Below, in pieces: positions 8,562 to 16,309 of a DNA stretch of 37,204 nt (position 1 is the stretch's first letter; the number at the start of each line of letters is the position of its first letter). Location: positions 1 through 37,204 of the forward strand of contig JAFGNH010000057.1 of NCBI GenBank assembly GCA_016927115.1, given 5' to 3'. Origin of the DNA: Anaerolineales bacterium. Its GTDB lineage: Bacteria; Chloroflexota; Anaerolineae; Anaerolineales; E44-bin32. The notes beneath the pieces are model-generated. The model made no database searches. It worked only from the letters and a program-made list of their open reading frames with translations, and was not told the DNA's origin. The position numbers and the translations under genes were made by a program.

Positions 8562-9416
8562 TCAAACCTGATTACTTCCACCAAGAAGCCGGATCTGCTG
8601 GCGCGCTTCGGCTCGCACAGCCTCACGTGCTGCGGCTGTCAACGGACGAAAGTGAATTTCGTTGGGATGAGCAGCCAGTTCTTTACGCAGAGTCTCGGTA
8701 AAACGCTTGTCAAAACAGGCAGCCATATTGACCTTGCATACTCCAAACCCGATTGCTTCCTGAATACTTTCCAGCCGGATGCCCGACGCTCCGTGCAGCA
8801 CAAACGGAACCGATACACGGTGTCTCAGTTCAGCCAATAGATCCAGATCAAGATCGATCGTCCGCTGGCGCATGCCGCGCATGCTCCCCAGGGCTACAGG
8901 CACCAGGTCCACGCCTGTTACAGCCACAAACTCTTCCAGCTGCCCGGGGTGCGTCTTGTTAGCTTCGACTTCTTCTGCCGAAGGATTTTCTTTTGAATCC
9001 GGTACAAACCCGAGCCCGGCTTCTGCCTCAAGACCGGCTGCATGTGCCAATGCGCACACAGCTTTCGATTTCGCCAGATTCTCTTCGTAAGGAAGCATGG
9101 CTGCGTCAATCCCAAGGCATATCACGCCTGCTTTCAGGGCTTGCACATTTTGCACATAGTTCATTCCATGATCCAGATGAACTACAACGGGCACAACTGC
9201 CCGAGTACCTTCAAAACGCGCCAGTGCAGCAGCCGTCTCCATCCCGGCATATGAAATTGCGCTCTGGCTTATCTGAAGAATGACAGGAGCCCGCTCGTCT
9301 TCAGCTGCCCGCACAAATGCCTGAATCATTTCCAGATTGTCGGCATTAAACGCGCCTACAGCGTATTTACCTTTCATCGCATTCCGCAAAACGTTTCCCA
9401 TTGTCACCAGCGGCAT
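8562..9416 (-). CDS. Class II fructose/tagatose-bisphosphate aldolase (GatY/KbaY-type) with altered zinc site
   Basis: 284 residues, the length of KbaY/GatY. HLDHG places the catalytic Asp82 and first zinc ligand His83; VLHGASG holds the third ligand His208; KVNMA follows. The second zinc ligand, expected in a G-T-x-H-G segment, is Arg: the sequence reads LGSMRGM with Arg180 (codon CGC, one transition from CAC). The IDGS segment is also changed to IDAAML. The fold and operon place point to an aldolase acting on a ketose 1,6-bisphosphate, but metal binding must differ if it is active at all. It follows the mannosidase by 10 bp, with AAGGAGGAG before its ATG. Confidence 0.9.
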   Translation of the reverse strand: MPLVTMGNVLRNAMKGKYAVGAFNADNLEMIQAFVRAAEDERAPVILQISQSAISYAGMETAAALARFEGTRAVVPVVVHLDHGMNYVQNVQALKAGVICLGIDAAMLPYEENLAKSKAVCALAHAAGLEAEAGLGFVPDSKENPSAEEVEANKTHPGQLEEFVAVTGVDLVPVALGSMRGMRQRTIDLDLDLLAELRHRVSVPFVLHGASGIRLESIQEAIGFGVCKVNMAACFDKRFTETLRKELAAHPNEIHFRPLTAAAREAVRAEARQQIRLLGGSNQV

Positions 9417-9426
9417 GGTCTCCTCC

Positions 9427-12168
9427 TTATCCTTTTCCCGGGGATGAAATAAACAGGGTCAGCAGTTGAGAAGCCTTCACCGCTGGCAGTTTCCAGCCAT
9501 CTGTTACCCTCTCCAGCGCCTTCTCTTCCAGGTTCTCTTCCTTTAAGTTAACCAGGAACACATCTCCATACTCTGGAGGGCAGCGGAACACCCCCGCCTC
9601 GATTGGTTGCGGCCCCGCGTTGTACAAGCGCACAATGATCCCATCCCTCCACTCCGCCTGCTTCAGACAGGAGGGAACCAAACACTGCGGCTCCAGGCTG
9701 AACAACACCTCCCGGCCAGGCCGTTCACCGTCATGCCGGTTGGACTGCACCACCTGGCAGGGTGTGGTGAACTGTGCCGCCTGATGCCCTACCGTGCGGT
9801 AATCTCCCGCATGCGGGTATACTGCATATTCGAAGGTTAAAGTGGTCAACAGATTGCTGTCCGGTGTTGGAACTGTAAGGCCTGAGGCCCGACCGGGCCG
9901 GATTACTAGGTCAGGCCGGCCCATCGCCCCCACACAGCGAAGCAGAGTCAGTGCCAGGGTATCCTGTTCGCCCTCCAGCACTTCATATTCAGTCAGGTCA
10001 CGATTGAGAACAGCCAGCCCCTTGCTTCCATTATTCAGGTCAACAAATGTCTGGTGCGGATAGATCGCCAGCGGTGCTTCCACCCAGCCTTCTTCTTCCC
10101 AAATATCCATTTCCACCCTGCGGTTCGGGCGTTCAATCACACCGAACTGCTCCTCCGCAAAGGATTTACCCGTCTGGACACCTGTGGGAAACAGCACTCG
10201 CAATCGGTGGTCACAGGACTGGTTGGTAACCTCTGTCTTTATGCGGACGAACCGTTCTCCTGCAGCCAGGGAAATACGGCTGGTTATCTGCAGTGGTTTT
10301 CTGATCCCGGCGCGGCTTTTCCCATCGGTGCTCAAACCATCAGGGACCGACATTTCCAGTGTGACCTTCCAGCCGGCCCACAATGGCCCGGTGGCAAGTG
10401 TGTTGACCACTGCCGTCTCGCCGCGGCTTGAAAAATATAAATCGTTGACGGGCGGCGAGTAGTTATAGCTGTCACCAGCATCACCGCTGTCTTCGAATAC
10501 ATGCAGTCCCTGGTAAGACTGGTTTTGCTGTTTATCCAGCACGTCGAAACTCCCATTTCCCTGAAGTGTGACGCGCAGATGTTCGTTTTCCAAAACCATA
10601 TCCTGCAAACTCACACCTTTTGCGGAAGCGGGGTATGGTTCTCCTTCCTGCAGATAGCATGTTTGCCAGCCCGCGCCTGTCGCTTCCCTTGCGGGGAAAC
10701 ACAGCCGGACTCTGTTCATCCGGATGCCCTCCGCCTCATCGGATATCGGCACATAGCCGCTTTGGTCGTAGTAGATTTCAGGATTGTCCGGCCGCTGGCC
10801 AACCGCTTCGAGCAGATCATCATCAGTCTTCTGGCCGCTCATGGCCGCGACAGAGGGATCGAATCCCATCCGTACAGGTTTGCTTTCCAGGATCTGGTAT
10901 GGGACTGGATTCCCCTGCTCGTCACACAGACGAAACGTATCAAGCCGGGTAAGAACCTGTGCCTCAATAAGGTCCTGGCGTTCAAGCATCAGCGGGTTTA
11001 TCACAACAATCGGTTGTCCGGATTGGGTGTTTGTTTCCACCTGTCGGGCAAGAGCATGGCTAGCCTGCACCAGGAGCGTTGATCCGATCTCATCCGCCCG
11101 GCGGTAGCGGTCAGCCACAGCCTTCAGCGCTTGATCGGTACAGCAGCAGCACAGGCTGTCATGCGCCTGGCTCTGCAGCATATACTTCCATGCCATGCGG
11201 ATCATCTCAGCCGGATATGATTCTCCACCTGCAGCGGCAAGCACACACACAGGCTCAACAGCATTTTCAAGCAGCTTCTCCATCCGGCGGTTTTTCTGCT
11301 TGATATCCATGCGGGTTGCCCCGATACCCGGATGAATACGCATGGTTTTCGCGTTGCGGAATTCACCCTCCAGCACCTGCAGATTCGACGGGAGTGCACC
11401 TCGCACCGCTTCGATAAATAACGGCAGCGTGGAATGCCTGACCTCAAAGGTGCTCTCGAGCAGGGGAACTGCATTACGGATCGTTTCTGTTATCCAGGGT
11501 GTGAAAGAGGAATGATCCCAACCTTTCATCAGCAGTACGTGATCGGTGGTTGGTTTGGGACCCGGCAGATCCACCGCCTGTCGGAAAAAAACCGCCGCTT
11601 TTTGCGGATCCGATGAAAGGGTATGCGCATTGCCGTAGCTGAACGGCATCCATTCAACCAGCACCTCGCTGCCTTCCCTGCTGCGCCAGATAAGTTCAGT
11701 TTGACTGCTGTTTTCGTCACACAGGCCGCGCCAGAAAACAACGGTATCGATCCCAAATCCCCGGAGAATCTGCGGGATCTGGGACGCCTGCCCGAAGGAA
11801 TCCGGAAAATAACCCAGGTTCATCCATCCACCGAAGCGGTCTGCGATCTGTTTTCCAATCAGGAAATTACGCACAAGCGATTCCCCACTGGGAATGTATT
11901 CATCCGGCTGGATATACATTGGACCAATGAGCAGCCGCCCGGCCTGGACCTGGCGGCGGATTGCTTCTTCCTGATCCGGATTCACCTCCAGATAATCTTC
12001 CAGCTGGACAGTTTGCCCATCCAGCATAAAAGCGGTATAGGCTGGATCGGAATCGAGGAAAACAAGCAGCTCATCGAGCAGGCGAACCAGAAAAACCCGG
12101 AATTCCTCGTAGGTTCGATACCACTCCCGGTCCCAGTGGGTATGTGTTACAACATGCAGCGTTTTCAT
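9427..12168 (-). CDS. Glycoside hydrolase family 38 alpha-mannosidase (MngB-like)
   Basis: 913 residues with no signal peptide, so cytoplasmic. The N-terminal HTHWDREWY gives zinc ligands His11 and Asp13; GYFPDSFGQ holds the nucleophile and zinc ligand Asp123; GWDHSSF near residue 219 supplies the later zinc-binding His. The remainder is the central helical domain and the large beta-sandwich of GH38. E. coli MngB, partnered with a fructose-family PTS (MngA), hydrolyses 6-phospho-mannosylglycerate. The same pairing here implies hydrolysis of an imported, possibly phosphorylated, alpha-mannoside. ATG 12168 is preceded by AGGAG six bases away. The aglycone is unknown. Confidence 0.93.
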   Translation of the reverse strand: MKTLHVVTHTHWDREWYRTYEEFRVFLVRLLDELLVFLDSDPAYTAFMLDGQTVQLEDYLEVNPDQEEAIRRQVQAGRLLIGPMYIQPDEYIPSGESLVRNFLIGKQIADRFGGWMNLGYFPDSFGQASQIPQILRGFGIDTVVFWRGLCDENSSQTELIWRSREGSEVLVEWMPFSYGNAHTLSSDPQKAAVFFRQAVDLPGPKPTTDHVLLMKGWDHSSFTPWITETIRNAVPLLESTFEVRHSTLPLFIEAVRGALPSNLQVLEGEFRNAKTMRIHPGIGATRMDIKQKNRRMEKLLENAVEPVCVLAAAGGESYPAEMIRMAWKYMLQSQAHDSLCCCCTDQALKAVADRYRRADEIGSTLLVQASHALARQVETNTQSGQPIVVINPLMLERQDLIEAQVLTRLDTFRLCDEQGNPVPYQILESKPVRMGFDPSVAAMSGQKTDDDLLEAVGQRPDNPEIYYDQSGYVPISDEAEGIRMNRVRLCFPAREATGAGWQTCYLQEGEPYPASAKGVSLQDMVLENEHLRVTLQGNGSFDVLDKQQNQSYQGLHVFEDSGDAGDSYNYSPPVNDLYFSSRGETAVVNTLATGPLWAGWKVTLEMSVPDGLSTDGKSRAGIRKPLQITSRISLAAGERFVRIKTEVTNQSCDHRLRVLFPTGVQTGKSFAEEQFGVIERPNRRVEMDIWEEEGWVEAPLAIYPHQTFVDLNNGSKGLAVLNRDLTEYEVLEGEQDTLALTLLRCVGAMGRPDLVIRPGRASGLTVPTPDSNLLTTLTFEYAVYPHAGDYRTVGHQAAQFTTPCQVVQSNRHDGERPGREVLFSLEPQCLVPSCLKQAEWRDGIIVRLYNAGPQPIEAGVFRCPPEYGDVFLVNLKEENLEEKALERVTDGWKLPAVKASQLLTLFISSPGKG

Positions 12169-12211
12169 ACTTTACTCCTGCTTCGAGCAGCGTAATCCTG
12201 TTCCCGGCAAG

Positions 12212-12264
12212 AAAAAAGGCAGGCTCCAAAATACTTGCTGGTCACCCAGACAACGGAACCTGCC
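12212..12264 (-). terminator. Stem-loop with U-tract between PTS IIB and mannosidase genes (attenuating terminator)
   Basis: Read on the minus strand, GGCAGGTTCC pairs with GGAGCCTGCC (10 bp with one G-U), followed by TTTTTT. The 27-base loop contains a smaller CTGG/CCAG hairpin. It lies about 40 bp downstream of the IIB stop and 45 bp before the mannosidase start. It should end part of the transcripts, so that PTS genes are expressed above the enzymes behind them. Confidence 0.65.
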
Positions 12265-12302
12265 GCGTCAGTTCACTTTCCAAACGAAAAAAAATAAAAA
12301 AA

Positions 12303-12632
12303 CTATTCGGACGTGGAAATCTGCTCCTGATAAAATTGGATCGCTTCGTTGTACAGCTCTGCCGCATTCTTGATTGCATCTGCCGGGATGCCGTTATAGA
12401 CAATCTTTCCTTCAAAGCGTTCCGGTTTTTCAATACCCACATCAGAAGCGATGATAATAAAATCCGCTTCCTCAATCGCACTGGGCGATGCTTCATCTTC
12501 GATCCCGACCGATCCCTGGGTTTCAATGGAAACCTCAATATTCAATTTCCTGGCTGCTTTGTCCATAGCTTCTGCAGCCATGTAGGTGTGGGCAATTCCC
12601 ACTGCGCATCCTGTGACAACAACGACTTTCAT
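12303..12632 (-). CDS. PTS fructose-family IIB component
   Basis: A 109-residue stand-alone EIIB of the fructose-mannitol family. The phosphocysteine loop reads TGCAVGIAHTYMAAEA (Cys9), a slight variant of the usual CPTGIAHT. ASDVGIEKPERFEGK follows, as in FruA IIB domains. It passes phosphate from IIA to the sugar as IIC carries it through the membrane. It is the third gene of the operon, about 120 bp after IIC, with CGGAGG six bases before the ATG. Confidence 0.93.
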   Translation of the reverse strand: MKVVVVTGCAVGIAHTYMAAEAMDKAARKLNIEVSIETQGSVGIEDEASPSAIEEADFIIIASDVGIEKPERFEGKIVYNGIPADAIKNAAELYNEAIQFYQEQISTSE

Positions 12633-12753
12633 AAGGAACCTCCGTATTCAGATTATGGAAGAATGTGGAAGGCTTGTCTCTGCAAGCACTCTTTCGTACC
12701 ACCATCATACACCTTCAGACAAGCCTTATCCACACGCTATGCTCACCATATTC

Positions 12754-13794
12754 TCAAGCAGCCTCAACAGCTGTTTCTTCTTCCACAACGTCCTTACGGC
12801 CGATTCCCTTCAGGAAATTCACCATCAATGCGGTAACAACCGCACCAGCGGCAAGAGCAATCAGGTATCCCACCACATTATCCACAACCGGCAGGATCAG
12901 AATGCCACCCAGCGGAGCATGGTTGCCGACTTTAAGCAAACCGGCAATTGCACCGGCTACTGCGCCACCGACCGAGCAGGAAGCAATCACCCGAATGGGA
13001 TCAACAACAGCAAACGGAATAGCGCCTTCAGAAATCGTCACCAGCCCGAGTACAACTGCTGCCTTCGCTGCTTCACGCTCTTCCTGGCTGTACAGCTTGC
13101 GGGCCAGGAGAACTGCCAGAGCCATACCAACAGGGGCAACACTGATCGCGGGGCCGACCATACCCATCGGCTGGAAGATACCCTCCCCCATCATCCCAAC
13201 GGCGAAGGTGTAGGCAACTTTGTTGACAGGTCCACCGAAGTCGAAACCGATCATGGCCCCCAGTATCAGGCCAAGAGCTACCGCTCCGCCTTCCGATATT
13301 CCGATCAGCCAGGTTGTCAGTCCGGCCATCATGGAAGCGATGGGGTTGGCGATAACATAAATCAAAATAACTGCGCCAACCAGGGTCCCTGTCAGGGGAT
13401 AGACAACCAGGGCCATAATAGGCTGCAGATTCCGATTGAGCTTAATCTTGCGCACTGCCCAGATCACATATCCGACAACAAGACCGATGACGATGCCGCC
13501 CAAAAATCCGGTCCCTTTATTGCTCGCCAGCATACCGCAGATCAAGCCTGGGGCAATAGCAGCCCGTCCACCAATGGCGTAGGCAATATAGGCCGACATC
13601 ACAGCAACAAACAGCCCCATGCCTACACTACCGACATTGATGAAGAACTGTGAGAGGGGTGAAGCCATGTCGGTATCAACAATAATGCCCAATGCCATTG
13701 GAATAGCACCGGACAGAATCACCGGAACCATGTAGGACACACCGGTCATGAGGTGTGATCTGGTTTTCTTCAACATATCGAGAAACTCTTGCAT
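12754..13794 (-). CDS. PTS fructose-family IIC membrane permease
   Basis: 346 residues, mostly hydrophobic, with around nine or ten membrane spans. Family motifs include TGVSYMVPVILSGAIPMALG, IGGRAAIAPG, GFDFGGPVNKVAY and the substrate-loop SEGAIPFAVVDP. It is the inner-membrane channel of a split IIA-IIC-IIB fructose/mannosylglycerate-type PTS. The ATG at 13794 is chosen because GGAG lies eight bases upstream; an in-frame codon at 13851 would add a charged, non-family leader. The C-terminus is acidic (EEETAVEAA). Confidence 0.93.
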   Translation of the reverse strand: MQEFLDMLKKTRSHLMTGVSYMVPVILSGAIPMALGIIVDTDMASPLSQFFINVGSVGMGLFVAVMSAYIAYAIGGRAAIAPGLICGMLASNKGTGFLGGIVIGLVVGYVIWAVRKIKLNRNLQPIMALVVYPLTGTLVGAVILIYVIANPIASMMAGLTTWLIGISEGGAVALGLILGAMIGFDFGGPVNKVAYTFAVGMMGEGIFQPMGMVGPAISVAPVGMALAVLLARKLYSQEEREAAKAAVVLGLVTISEGAIPFAVVDPIRVIASCSVGGAVAGAIAGLLKVGNHAPLGGILILPVVDNVVGYLIALAAGAVVTALMVNFLKGIGRKDVVEEETAVEAA

Positions 13795-13869
13795 TGCTTC
13801 TCTCTCCTTTTTCCTTTTTTTAAATATGAGCTCATTGTCGAGAAGAACCAAACTACCCTGTCAGAAATC

Positions 13870-14346
13870 TTATTCCGCTCCACCCCCTTTCGTCCTCTGA
13901 TACCCCTCTATAGTATCCAGCACATCCTGTGGGGTCTCTGCAGTCAGCAGTGCATTCCGGCTGTCTTCGTCCACCAGCATGCGGGCTACATTCGAAAGAA
14001 TAGCCATATGGTTGTTTGCAGCCTTCTCTTCGGGGACAGCGAGGAGAACTATCAACTGTACGCAGCCTTCTGCCTCACCGTTCCAGTGCAGGCCTGCTGT
14101 GCGGCCAATCGCGATCGCCGGAGACAAGACAGCTGAAGACCTCGCATGTGGGATGGCGATCCCAAATCCCACAGCCGTGTCACCTATTTTTTCGCGGCCC
14201 CATACATCCTGAATAAACCGTTCTATATTGCAGATTTTTTGATTAGATACCAGCGTTCCTGCCAGCTCCTCAACAACAGCTTCCTTTGTTTTTCCCTTCA
14301 GCGATAAAATTACCTGATTTTCATCAAGAAGTGTGTTTATATTCAT
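13870..14346 (-). CDS. PTS fructose/mannitol-family IIA component
   Basis: 158 residues of the PtsN/FruA-IIA family. The phosphorylated histidine is His67 in FGIAIPHARS. The protein accepts phosphate from HPr and hands it to IIB. It is the first gene of the operon, about 30 nt downstream of the predicted transcription start. The ribosome-binding site is weak (TAGG in TTGGTAGGCAG), and a 17-bp repeat overlaps this leader. PTS EI and HPr are not in the window and must be encoded elsewhere. Confidence 0.92.
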   Translation of the reverse strand: MNINTLLDENQVILSLKGKTKEAVVEELAGTLVSNQKICNIERFIQDVWGREKIGDTAVGFGIAIPHARSSAVLSPAIAIGRTAGLHWNGEAEGCVQLIVLLAVPEEKAANNHMAILSNVARMLVDEDSRNALLTAETPQDVLDTIEGYQRTKGGGAE

Positions 14347-14350
14347 CTGC

Positions 14351-14514
14351 CTACCAATATTTTATGTAGAATTTAGCAATATACTATAATATAATAGGTC
14401 TTAAGTCAACTAATACGTTCTTTATTGGGAATTATTACCAGGATATACTACGTATATACAGCTTTATGAGGATCATTATTGTCATATCACTTTCTATCTA
14501 CCAATATTTTGTGT
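14351..14514. repeat. Two copies of a 17-bp direct repeat in the PTS/XRE divergent region
   Basis: CTACCAATATTTTATGT at 14351-14367 recurs as CTACCAATATTTTGTGT at 14498-14514, with one mismatch. The copies are 147 bp apart, close to 14 helical turns. The first lies just downstream of the predicted operon start point, the second towards the XRE gene. Between them is a small inverted repeat, ATATAC-TAC-GTATAT, at 14443-14457. These are candidate operators for the XRE-cupin regulator. No gene lies in 14347-14644. Confidence 0.5.
14381..14409 (-). promoter_or_regulatory. Promoter of the PTS-mannosidase operon
   Basis: On the minus strand a TTGACT -35 box (plus 14404-14409) is separated by exactly 17 bases from TAGTAT (plus 14381-14386). 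The start point would be near 14374, giving a 5' leader of about 30 nt before the IIA ATG. The region is strongly AT-rich. Confidence 0.65.
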
Positions 14515-14644
14515 CTTGTTATCGGGATACTGCTTTTTTTATGTGATTCAATCGTTCATGATTAACCATATTTCAGTGGGATTTCTGGATATTTCCCGAA
14601 AAATCTGATATGGTAAAGCGTCAGACAGAACGGTGAGTGATACT

Positions 14645-15256
14645 ATGGATAATTCCACAGACAAATCAGTTGATATCGGATTAATGGTACGCACTTTCAG
14701 ACAGAAGCGAGGCCTGTCACAGAAAGAACTCGCCGATCTGAGTGATATCTCAACCAACACACTCAGCCTCGTTGAGCGGGGGAAGACCTCGCCGACTGTC
14801 AGCACGCTGCAGAAAATTGCTAACGCCCTCAACATGGATATCAGCGACTTCTTCGGTATCGAATCCGCTGAAAATAAGATTATCTTCAGCCGCACCACCA
14901 CGCGCCTGTTCCTGCCGCTGGACCAGGGCTATCTGGCGAATCTAAAAGCAGATTTCCCCAACTCGCCGATGAAACCGCTGAACCTGAAACTCAATCCCGG
15001 TGCAAATAGTGGGAAACCCGTCAGCCATAAAGGCCATGAATTTGTTTACTGCCTGAAAGGGCGGCTGCTTTACATTGTGGGGAGCAACGCTTTTTTGATG
15101 GAACCCGGCGATTCGTTGTACTTCGATGCTGAAAATCCCCACAGCTGGCAGAACCGGGGCTCAGAGCCCGTGGAAGCACTTCTCATCCTTTGCCGGGTCG
15201 ACACCGATCAGCCTCAACTTCATAATGATGAGGATTTCTCCCTGCAGCACTTCTAA
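14645..15256 (+). CDS. XRE-family regulator with C-terminal cupin domain
   Basis: 203 residues. The N-terminal helix-turn-helix (LMVRTFRQKRGLSQKELADLS... TLSLVERGKTSPTVSTLQKIA) is of the XRE/SinR type. The C-terminal cupin has GHEFVYCLKGRL and the later ENPHSWQN, typical of small-ligand-sensing XRE-cupins. It is divergent from the PTS operon and probably its regulator, with the cupin sensing a sugar or metabolite. The ATG at 14645 has GGTGA eight bases upstream; a GTG at 14633 would add four residues. Confidence 0.9.
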   Translation: MDNSTDKSVDIGLMVRTFRQKRGLSQKELADLSDISTNTLSLVERGKTSPTVSTLQKIANALNMDISDFFGIESAENKIIFSRTTTRLFLPLDQGYLANLKADFPNSPMKPLNLKLNPGANSGKPVSHKGHEFVYCLKGRLLYIVGSNAFLMEPGDSLYFDAENPHSWQNRGSEPVEALLILCRVDTDQPQLHNDEDFSLQHF

Positions 15257-15329
15257 AGAAAAACGCCTTCAGTATTCCTGGCTAAAAAAACCACATCAGC
15301 AATCCTTGGATCCCCGCTTTCTCCGGAAA

Positions 15330-15357
15330 AAAACCTGCTGCGCAGGCAGCAGGTTTT
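15330..15357. terminator. Bidirectional terminator between XRE-cupin and C_GCAxxG genes
   Basis: A perfect 12-bp stem (AAAACCTGCTGC and GCAGCAGGTTTT) with a 4-base loop; the run of A on the left gives a long U-tract for minus-strand transcripts and TTTT for plus-strand ones. It lies between convergent genes. The rest of 15257-15571 shows no convincing gene, only a short GC-rich stretch with TCCCG-TC-CGGGA at about 15447-15458. Confidence 0.85.
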
Positions 15358-15571
15358 CGAATGGGAACAAGCCTGACTGATCTAAGGATTGGTTACTCAA
15401 CCAGCAGTTCACCACTTATTCGAACTCAGGAACTCTATCGCAAAGCTTCCCGTCCGGGAGCAGGAACAGGAACACACGCGTCCGGAACCCCGAAACAATG
15501 TTTTCCGGTTCCATCAGCGCCCCCTGCTGCTTTTCCGCCCCCACTTTGCCGGGAACGCACCTTAACCAACG

Positions 15572-16222
15572 CTAAGCCTTAAAAAGGTCTTTCCGATTCA
15601 GAACGGCCTCAAAAAAGACGGGGATTGATCTGCCTACCAGCACGCCGCAAGGTGTGTGACCCGAGGAACCGTACCCCAGTTTTCGAAGTTCGAAGCACTT
15701 CGCGCCACCGAGAACCTCGATGAATCTCTGGCGATAGTCAACCGAAAGACAGTACACTACCTCATCATCTTCTGTATTCTGGGCTCTGCCAAACATACCC
15801 CCAATACACAGAAGGCCGCCGACCAATCCACCACACATCTCGTTATGGGACCCGCCCACACCTCCCGCCAGGCCAGTTGTCATCCTCTGCGCCAGATCGC
15901 CGACCTCCCCAAAGAGGTAAATACCTACGGTTTTTACAAATGCTTCCGAGCAGTGAAAACGCTCGCGGCTGCTCCCACCTTCCATGAGTTTTTCCGCCTG
16001 GGTGCTCATTTCACGAATCTTCTCTTCGGTAAGCTGGTTCAGCTTTGTTTCAAACATCAATTTCGAATAAACACGGTCCAGGGAATACCGGGCGTCCAGG
16101 ATTTGAGTCATTAACAAATCATGATCGGATCCATGACTATAGGAGCCCCTCTGAATCTGGTTGATCAAATTCTCATTTAATGTTTCGAGTTCTTTAAGTG
16201 TTTTAAGATATTGTTTTGTCAT
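15572..16222 (-). CDS. C_GCAxxG_C_C family putative redox protein, copy 1
   Basis: 216 residues. The C-terminal two thirds carry the cysteine pattern of the C_GCAxxG_C_C family: an early Cys in HCSEAF, then MCGGLVGG, a further Cys in GGAKCFELRK and a last one in HTPCGVLV. The glycine-rich TGLAGGVGGSH loop between them is also typical. The first 75 residues form a helical, charged extension absent from the copy at 29463-29978. Family function is unknown; the cysteines suggest metal or redox chemistry. It is the last gene of the minus-strand ABC sugar operon, 87 bp after the URO-D-like gene, and its start follows AAGGA. Confidence 0.82.
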   Translation of the reverse strand: MTKQYLKTLKELETLNENLINQIQRGSYSHGSDHDLLMTQILDARYSLDRVYSKLMFETKLNQLTEEKIREMSTQAEKLMEGGSSRERFHCSEAFVKTVGIYLFGEVGDLAQRMTTGLAGGVGGSHNEMCGGLVGGLLCIGGMFGRAQNTEDDEVVYCLSVDYRQRFIEVLGGAKCFELRKLGYGSSGHTPCGVLVGRSIPVFFEAVLNRKDLFKA

Positions 16223-16309
16223 AAGATCCTTGTCTGCCTGTAAGATTTTCCGTTCTGAAGCTGCTGCGAAAAGTAAACTATGCTGTATTGAAATCCAGCC
16301 ACCGGCATG

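Noticed and set aside
12586-13653. A long plus-strand frame antisense to the PTS IIC gene
   Set aside because: It is a mirror of the IIC coding sequence, rich in His, Asn and Gln, with no domain; the minus-strand protein is a clear family member.
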